Part shown: positions 59,662 through 64,000 of the stretch, in pieces
How positions within the stretch are numbered: the stretch's first letter is position 1
How the letters are laid out: the number at the start of each line of letters is the position of its first letter
Assembly: GCF_900105415.1 (NCBI RefSeq)
Contig: NZ_FNSM01000001.1
Span: forward strand, 4,244,501-4,308,500
DNA: 64,000 nucleotides
Source of the DNA: Streptomyces sp. TLI_105
GTDB lineage: Bacteria > Actinomycetota > Actinomycetes > Streptomycetales > Streptomycetaceae
Direction of reading: 5' to 3'
Translations under genes and position numbers: made by a program
Notes under the pieces: generated by a model
Databases searched by the model: none
Told to the model about the DNA's origin: nothing
What the model saw: the letters and a program-made list of their open reading frames with translations, nothing else

Positions 59662-61305
59662 CTAAACGGGGGTGGGCGCCGGCCCGGTGGGACGGCTGCC
59701 CGCAACGGGGACGGGCGGGTGGAGTTCGAGGTGGTGGCCTCGGAAGGCGGAGCGTAGGCGGCGGTCGTGGGTGGCGATCACCAGCGTCCCCCGGTACACC
59801 GCCAACGCCGCCTCCAGTTCCTCCACCAGCCCCGGCGCCAGGTGGTTGGTCGGCTCGTCCAGGAGCAGCAGGTCGGCCGGCGCGGTCACGAGCCGCGCCA
59901 GTTCGAGCCTGCGGCGCTGGCCGGCCGACAGACGATCCACCGGGACCGTCAGGTCCCGGGCGGCGAAGAGCCCGAGGGAGAGCAACTCCTCCGCGCGCTC
60001 CTCGCCGAAGGCCTCGCTCACCGTACGGGGGTCGGTGGGCGGGGCCATGTCCTGCCGGAGCAGGCCCACCCGGGCGGGCGCCTTCACGGTGCCGGCGTCC
60101 GGGGCGAGTTCGCCCGCGAGCACCTTCAGGAGGGTGGACTTCCCGGCGCCGTTGGGGCCGGTCACGAGGAGCCGTTCGCCCGGCTCCAGGTGCAGGGCGT
60201 CCAGGCGGAGCCGCCCGTCGACCCGTATGCCGGTCAGGTCGACCGCCGCGCCCTCGCCCGCCAGGTCCGCGCGGAAGCGGAGCGGCTCGGGTGGCGGCGG
60301 GACGGGGTGTTCGGTGAGCCGGGCGAGCCGCTCGCGGGCGGCTCGGATCCTGCTCATCGCGCCGTGCGCCCGCGACCGGGCCCGGAAGGCGCCCGCCCCG
60401 CTGAACGCCGCCGGGGCCTTGCGGGGGATCGCCGAGAACCGGTCGATGTGCGTGTCGGCCAGGGCCCGGTACCGGGCGAGCTCCTCCTTCCACTCCTCGT
60501 ACTCCCGCTGTCGGCGGGCCCGTTCGGCGGCACGTCCGGCGAGGTAGCCGCGGTAGCCGTCGCCGTACCGCCGCACGGTGTGGCGGTCCTCGTCGACCTC
60601 CAGGACGGCGGTGGTGACGCGGTAGAGGAAGGCGCGGTCGTGTGAGACGGCGACGACCGTGCCCCGGTGGGTGCGCAGCCGCTCCTCCAGCCAGGCCACG
60701 GCCTCGTCGTCGAGGTCGTTCGTCGGCTCGTCGAGCAGCAGCAGTTCGGGGTCGGCGGCGAGGACGCCGGCGAGGGCGAGCCGGGACCGCTGTCCGCCGG
60801 AGAGCGTGCCGAGCGGCCGGTCCCGGTCGAGCGGGCCGGGCTCGCCGAGCCGCCGCAGGACGGTCTCGACGCGCCGGTCGGCCCCGGCGCCGCCCCGCGC
60901 CTCGTGGGCGGCGAGCAGTTCCGCGTACGAGGCGAGAGCGGCGTCCGGATCGGCTCCCGCGGCGGACAGTTCCGCCTCCGTCGTACGGATCGCCCGCTCC
61001 AGCTCCCGTATCTCCGCGAGCGCGTGGTCGACGGCGTCGCCGACGGTCGCGTCCGCGGGGAGGTCGAGGGTCTGGGCGAGGTGGCCGAGTCCGCCGGGGG
61101 CTTCGACGGTCACCGTGCCGTTGTCCGGGGACTCCAGGCCGGCGAGGAGCCGGAGGAGGGTGGACTTCCCCGAGCCGTTGTCGCCGACGACGCCGAGGCG
61201 TTCGCCGGGGCGGACGGTGAACGAGACGCGGTCGAGGACGGTACGGCGGTGGACGTGCCGGTCGTCGTACCGCCGGGTGACGTCGATGAATCGGGCACGG
61301 AACAA
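59662..61305 (-). CDS. ABC-F family ATPase (ribosome-associated)
   Basis: 547 residues from TTG, chosen because AGGAGGT lies 6 bases before it. Two ATPase cassettes in one chain, no membrane segment. First: GDNGSGKSTLLRLLAG (Walker A), LSGGQRSRLALAGVLAADPELLLLDEPTNDLDD; second: TGPNGAGKSTLLKVLAG, LSAGQRRRLELARLVTAPADLLLLDEPTNHLAP. Between them is the charged linker (EYEEWKEELARYRALADTHIDRFSAI). ABC-F proteins bind the ribosome E-site; many give antibiotic resistance, others act in translation control. The C-terminal tail (PVPVAGSRPTGPAPTPV) is encoded by repeat modules. Upstream are two palindromes suggesting repressor control. Confidence 0.93.
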   Translation of the reverse strand: MFRARFIDVTRRYDDRHVHRRTVLDRVSFTVRPGERLGVVGDNGSGKSTLLRLLAGLESPDNGTVTVEAPGGLGHLAQTLDLPADATVGDAVDHALAEIRELERAIRTTEAELSAAGADPDAALASYAELLAAHEARGGAGADRRVETVLRRLGEPGPLDRDRPLGTLSGGQRSRLALAGVLAADPELLLLDEPTNDLDDEAVAWLEERLRTHRGTVVAVSHDRAFLYRVTTAVLEVDEDRHTVRRYGDGYRGYLAGRAAERARRQREYEEWKEELARYRALADTHIDRFSAIPRKAPAAFSGAGAFRARSRAHGAMSRIRAARERLARLTEHPVPPPPEPLRFRADLAGEGAAVDLTGIRVDGRLRLDALHLEPGERLLVTGPNGAGKSTLLKVLAGELAPDAGTVKAPARVGLLRQDMAPPTDPRTVSEAFGEERAEELLSLGLFAARDLTVPVDRLSAGQRRRLELARLVTAPADLLLLDEPTNHLAPGLVEELEAALAVYRGTLVIATHDRRLRSAFRGHHLELHPPVPVAGSRPTGPAPTPV

Positions 61306-61335
61306 GGGCGACCTCCTGCCGTCGGGGACACGGAC

Positions 61336-61354
61336 GCGAGACGGAGCGTCTCGC
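61336..61354. promoter_or_regulatory. Palindromic operator 1 before ABC-F
   Basis: GCGAGACGGAGCGTCTCGC: perfect 8-base arms, 3-base spacer. Half site CGAGACG, related to the second palindrome's CGATACG. Confidence 0.65.
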
Positions 61355-61392
61355 CTGGATGACGGTACGGCACGTCGGGAAGCCTGGCAAGA

Positions 61393-61409
61393 CGATACGT
61401 CTCGTATCG
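61393..61409. promoter_or_regulatory. Palindromic operator 2 before ABC-F
   Basis: CGATACGTCTCGTATCG: perfect 7-base arms with a 3-base spacer, 56 bases from the other palindrome. Typical of TetR-family repressor sites. No regulator gene is adjacent. Confidence 0.7.
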
Positions 61410-61421
61410 CCTGGGGAAAGG

Positions 61422-61769
61422 TCAGGCGGAGGCTATGCGCAGGACCAGGGCGGTCGCCGCGATCAGCGCGAGGACCGCCGCCGGTGCCAGCTCGAAGTCC
61501 TTCACGCGCAGGTGGGAGATGACGGCGCCGGCGAAGTAGAGCACCAGGCCCACCGCCGCGGCCTGGCCGAGCAGCGGGACGAAGAGCCCCGCGAGCAGGC
61601 CGAGCGCGCCCGCCGCCTTCGCCGTCGCGAGCCACGGCAGCGCGCCCTCCGCGACGCCCACCTTGGCCATGCTGCCGACGACCTGCGGGTTCTTGGTGAA
61701 CGTCATGAAGGCGGAGCCGGCGGAGGCGAGGGCGAGCAGGCCCGCCACGACGACATAGGCGATGAACAT
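61422..61769 (-). CDS. DoxX-family membrane protein
   Basis: 115 residues from ATG (GGAG 7 bases before; the frame is open ten codons upstream through the operator). Four membrane helices: MFIAYVVVAGLLALASAGSAFMTF, TAKAAGALGLLAGLFVPLLG, AAAVGLVLYFAGAVISHL, APAAVLALIAATALVLRIA. It resembles the DoxX gene at 24174. It is divergent from a MarR regulator with an operator in the gap, the standard arrangement for MarR-controlled DoxX genes. Confidence 0.9.
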   Translation of the reverse strand: MFIAYVVVAGLLALASAGSAFMTFTKNPQVVGSMAKVGVAEGALPWLATAKAAGALGLLAGLFVPLLGQAAAVGLVLYFAGAVISHLRVKDFELAPAAVLALIAATALVLRIASA

Positions 61770-61809
61770 GGAGGTACTCCAACGGTATGGGGACGACAAC
61801 CGTTGAAGA

Positions 61810-61851
61810 GTAACAACGATTTATCTCGCTCCACAATTGTGTTGTTGTTAC
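61810..61851. promoter_or_regulatory. Operator region between DoxX and MarR genes
   Basis: Nested inverted repeats: GTAACAAC (61810-61817) with GTTGTTAC (61844-61851), enclosing CACAATTGTG (61832-61841), a 10-base palindrome. AT-rich relative to the genome. A likely MarR autoregulatory site covering both divergent promoters. Confidence 0.7.
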
Positions 61852-61852
61852 G

Positions 61853-62302
61853 GTGGACGACATGGCAGCTCTCCCGACCGACCGCCTCGGCTTCCTCCTC
61901 TCCTTCCGCGGGGAGCTCACCGGCGTGCGCATCCGCGCCGCCCTGGCCGTCGCCGGACTGCACCCGCGCAACGCGATGACGCTGATGCAGCTCGCCCCCG
62001 GCGCCACGAGTCAGCGCGAGCTCGCCGTCGCGATGGAGATCGACCCGAGCCAACTGGTCGCGATCCTGAACGAGTTGGAGGCGGCCGGGCTCGCCGAGCG
62101 CCGCCGCGACCCGGCCGACCGGCGCCGCCACATCGTCGAGATCACCTCGGCCGGCACCGCCGCCCTGGAGCGCATCGACGAGGCCGTGCGCGAGGCCGAG
62201 CGGGAGCTCTTCGGCGATCTCACCGAGGCGGAACAAACCCTCCTGCGCGGCCTGTTGGACCGCGTCGTCGTGGACCCGGCCGTCCACGAATGTGGCGAGT
62301 AG
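61853..62302 (+). CDS. MarR-family transcriptional regulator
   Basis: 149 residues from GTG (ATG 61862 is possible). Winged helix-turn-helix: RIRAALAVAGLHPRNAMTLMQLAPGATSQRELAVAMEIDPSQLVAILNELEAAGLAERRRDPADRRRHIVEITSAG, the typical MarR wing (DPADRRR). A dimerisation helix follows. It probably represses itself and the divergent DoxX gene through the operator between them; the ligand may be phenolic or oxidative. Confidence 0.94.
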   Translation: MDDMAALPTDRLGFLLSFRGELTGVRIRAALAVAGLHPRNAMTLMQLAPGATSQRELAVAMEIDPSQLVAILNELEAAGLAERRRDPADRRRHIVEITSAGTAALERIDEAVREAERELFGDLTEAEQTLLRGLLDRVVVDPAVHECGE

Positions 62303-62398
62303 TCGCCAGGGAGAGCGGAAGAGGAGTCGCCCGCGGCGATGACTTCCGGGGGTGAGGGCGGTCTACCCCATGACCGTTCCACCCCGGAGGAGAGAACC

Positions 62399-63274
62399 AT
62401 GGCCGAGACCGACACCCGCACCCTGGAGACCGTCGGCGCGACCCTGCGCTACGACGTGCGCCCCGGCGCCGGGCCCGACGGGCGACCCCTGCTGCTGATC
62501 GGCTCCCCCATGGACGCGAGCGGCTTCACCACGCTCGCCTCCCACTTCGCCGAACGGACCGTCGTGACGTACGACCCGCGCGGGGCGGGCCGCAGCGAGC
62601 GCACCGACGGCGCGGCGGAGACGCTCCCCGAGGAGCACGCCGATGACCTGGCCCGGCTGATCGAGGCGCTCGGTGCCGGCCCCGTGGACGTCTTCGCCAG
62701 CAGCGGCGGCGCCGTCAACGCCCTCGCCCTGGTGGCCCGTCGCGGCGACCTCGTGCACACCCTCGTCGCGCACGAGCCGCCGACCGCCCAGGTCGTCCCG
62801 GACCGGGAGGCGGCCCTCGCGGTCTGCGCCGACGTCCACACGACGTATCTGCGGGAGGGCTGGGGGCCCGCGATGGCCAAGTTCCTCGCGCTGACGAGCC
62901 GGAAGGGCGAGTTCCCGGCGGACTGGGCCGAGGAGCCCGCCCCCGACCCGGCCGCGTTCGGCCTGCCGGCCGAGGACGACGGCTCGCGCGGCGACCCGCT
63001 GCTCGGGCAGAACATGCGCGGCTGCACCTCCTACCGCCCCGACTTCACCGCCCTGCGCACCGCGCCGACCCGGATCGTCGTCGCCGCGGGGAAGGAGTCC
63101 GAGGCCACGTTCGCCGCGCGCGCCGCCCTCGCCGTCGCCGAGGGCCTCGGCACCCCGCTCGCCGTCTTCCCGAGCCACCACGGCGGCTTCCTGGGCGGCG
63201 AGTTCGGGCAGCACGGTGCCCCGACGGAGTTCGCCGAGGCCCTGCGCGCCGTCCTGGACGGTGATCGGGCCTGA
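62399..63274 (+). CDS. Alpha/beta hydrolase
   Basis: 291 residues from ATG (GGAGGAGAG 6 bases before; the frame opens 20 codons earlier). Motifs: LLLIGSPMDASGF (oxyanion loop), TYDPRGAGRS, nucleophile FASSGGAVNALAL (Ser in SSGG), RIVVAAGKESEAT, and FPSHHGGFLGG with the catalytic His. Triad-complete alpha/beta hydrolase, perhaps an esterase or lactonase. It is downstream of the MarR gene in the same direction (96 bases). A tandem operator and DUF1648 gene follow. Confidence 0.91.
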   Translation: MAETDTRTLETVGATLRYDVRPGAGPDGRPLLLIGSPMDASGFTTLASHFAERTVVTYDPRGAGRSERTDGAAETLPEEHADDLARLIEALGAGPVDVFASSGGAVNALALVARRGDLVHTLVAHEPPTAQVVPDREAALAVCADVHTTYLREGWGPAMAKFLALTSRKGEFPADWAEEPAPDPAAFGLPAEDDGSRGDPLLGQNMRGCTSYRPDFTALRTAPTRIVVAAGKESEATFAARAALAVAEGLGTPLAVFPSHHGGFLGGEFGQHGAPTEFAEALRAVLDGDRA

Positions 63275-63321
63275 GGCGGCGGTGAGGGCGGCGAGGGCGA
63301 CGGGACGGCGCATCGATCGCA

Positions 63322-63368
63322 TTGTTCTAGCGGAGTGCGAACAACTTGTTCTATGGTGATGCGAACAA
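63322..63368 (+). promoter_or_regulatory. Doubled operator before DUF1648 gene
   Basis: Two copies of TTGTTC-N11-GAACAA at 63322-63344 and 63346-63368, a 24-base period. The same half-site pair is used twice; GAACAACTTGTTC across the junction is also a palindrome. Consistent with a GntR/YtrA-type regulator often linked to DUF1648 genes. Confidence 0.75.
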
Positions 63369-63386
63369 GTCGATCAGGGAGGTCCC

Positions 63387-64000
63387 ATGAACCGCGCCGC
63401 ACCCCGTCTCCGCGCGCTCGCCGCGCTCCCCTTCGCGCTCACCCTCGCCGCCTACCTGGCGCTCCTCGCCCTCCGGTACGACCGGCTGCCCGACACCCTC
63501 GCCACCCACTTCGGCCCCGACGGCGGCCGCGCCGACGGCTTCACCGGCCGCGCCGCCTTCACCGCCGTCGGCACCGGCCTGCTCCTCGCGCTCGGCGCCG
63601 GCTGGACCCTCCTGGTCCGCCGCGGCTCCCTCTGGGGCGCCTGGGCGACCGCCGGCTTCACCGGCGCCCTGCTCGTCCTCCTCGTACGGGACAACCTGGA
63701 CGCCACCGATCCCGCGCTGGTCGAGTCCCCCCTCAGCAACCTCCTGCTCGCGGCGGCCACCGCCGCCCTGCTCGCCCTCGCGGGGTGGGGACTGACCCGG
63801 CTCGTCCCCCGCGACGAACAGGCCGGGGCCCCCGGCCTGCCCGACGCCCCCCGCCTCCCGCTCGGCGCGAGCGAGGTCGCCGGCTGGACCCGTGCCACCG
63901 CCTCCCGGCCGCTCACCGCCCTCGCGGTGCTCGCCCTCGCCGCCACCCCGGTCGTCCTGCTCCTCGCGCCCTGGCCGGCCGCCCTGCTCGGCCTCCTCGG
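63387..64000 (+). CDS. DUF1648 domain membrane protein (partial)
   Basis: About 204 residues visible, running off the right edge. AGGGAGG is 6 bases before the ATG. N-terminal membrane helices (RALAALPFALTLAAYLALLALRY) then the DUF1648 signature YDRLPDTLATHFGPDGGRADGFTGRAAF, which is a diagnostic block. Further helices follow (GTGLLLALGAGWTLLV, GALLVLLV, LLLAAATAALLALAGWGL, LAVLALAATPVVLLLAPWPAALLGLLG). DUF1648 proteins are membrane proteins next to GntR-type regulators; the function is unknown. The doubled operator upstream supports that link. Confidence 0.9.
   Translation, partial: MNRAAPRLRALAALPFALTLAAYLALLALRYDRLPDTLATHFGPDGGRADGFTGRAAFTAVGTGLLLALGAGWTLLVRRGSLWGAWATAGFTGALLVLLVRDNLDATDPALVESPLSNLLLAAATAALLALAGWGLTRLVPRDEQAGAPGLPDAPRLPLGASEVAGWTRATASRPLTALAVLALAATPVVLLLAPWPAALLGLL

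Noticed and set aside
61306..62007. N-terminal extension of the ABC-F protein
   Set aside because: Crosses operators, the DoxX gene and the MarR promoter; AGGAGGT before the TTG at 61305 decides the start.
1..64000. CRISPR arrays, tRNA/rRNA genes, transposases or prophage genes
   Set aside because: No direct-repeat/spacer array, no tRNA T-loop signature and no transposase or phage structural gene seen on either strand.

Overview
The window is a piece of a Streptomyces (or very close relative) chromosome. The sequence is over 70% G+C with strong third-position GC bias and frequent GTG/TTG starts. Typical actinobacterial content includes a SpoIIE-type phosphatase with its own ATPase domain, a T7SS-signal Rhs protein, the 24-residue ribosomal protein bL37, DUF6126, DUF2630, a CE1758/CE1759-type flavin pair, and many 4-base ATGA/GTGA overlaps. 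I saw no tRNA, rRNA, CRISPR array, prophage or transposase.

Layout. 1-13043: housekeeping and accessory genes: a DUF11-like secreted protein (partial), thioredoxin/NHL protein, M18 aminopeptidase, acyl-CoA dehydrogenase, a three-gene cassette of small helical protein, DUF1023 hydrolase and lipoprotein, an SseB-like protein, pirin, an AI-2E-family permease and a metallo-beta-lactamase-fold protein. 13490-17599: SpoIIE-type phosphatase and aspS. 17674-23929: a translationally coupled four-gene polymorphic-toxin cassette (SseB-like, helical partner, Rhs toxin, candidate immunity protein) in which a G8 run puts the natural Rhs start out of frame. 24174-34977: DoxX, metG, a two-component system with an expanded receiver domain, a VWA protein, phoX behind a candidate PHO box, a hypothetical protein and an APC permease. 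35174-44446: FUSC protein, small membrane proteins and lipoproteins, a MocR-type regulator divergent from a hydrolase, VOC and universal stress proteins, and the LLM/FMN-reductase pair. 44495-59308: cobalamin (B12) corrin-ring genes cobL, cobM, cbiD, cobK, cobIJ, cobH, cobG and, behind a cobalamin riboswitch, cobN. This block is interrupted by bL37, a hypothetical protein, a GNAT acetyltransferase and a large secreted PA14/FN3 protein. 59662-64000: ABC-F protein with two palindromic operators, DoxX/MarR divergent pair, alpha/beta hydrolase and a DUF1648 membrane protein behind a doubled operator (partial).

Three copies of a nested-palindrome element (13174-13422, 37178-37428 and, inverted, 59413-59621) plus a minimal 42-base derivative (41460-41501) sit between genes, always next to the 3' end of at least one gene. 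Two full copies carry an additional stem-loop that the third lacks, and the 3' end of the ABC-F gene is itself written in repeat modules. This family and the G8-disrupted Rhs cassette are the most interesting structures here.

How genes work together: the cob genes make the methylated corrin ring from precorrin-2 onward and insert cobalt. The Rhs cassette is a toxin-antitoxin export unit. phoX is probably phosphate-starvation controlled. The pirin and LLM/FMN-reductase promoters share a 16-base operator-like motif, suggesting one common redox-type regulator.
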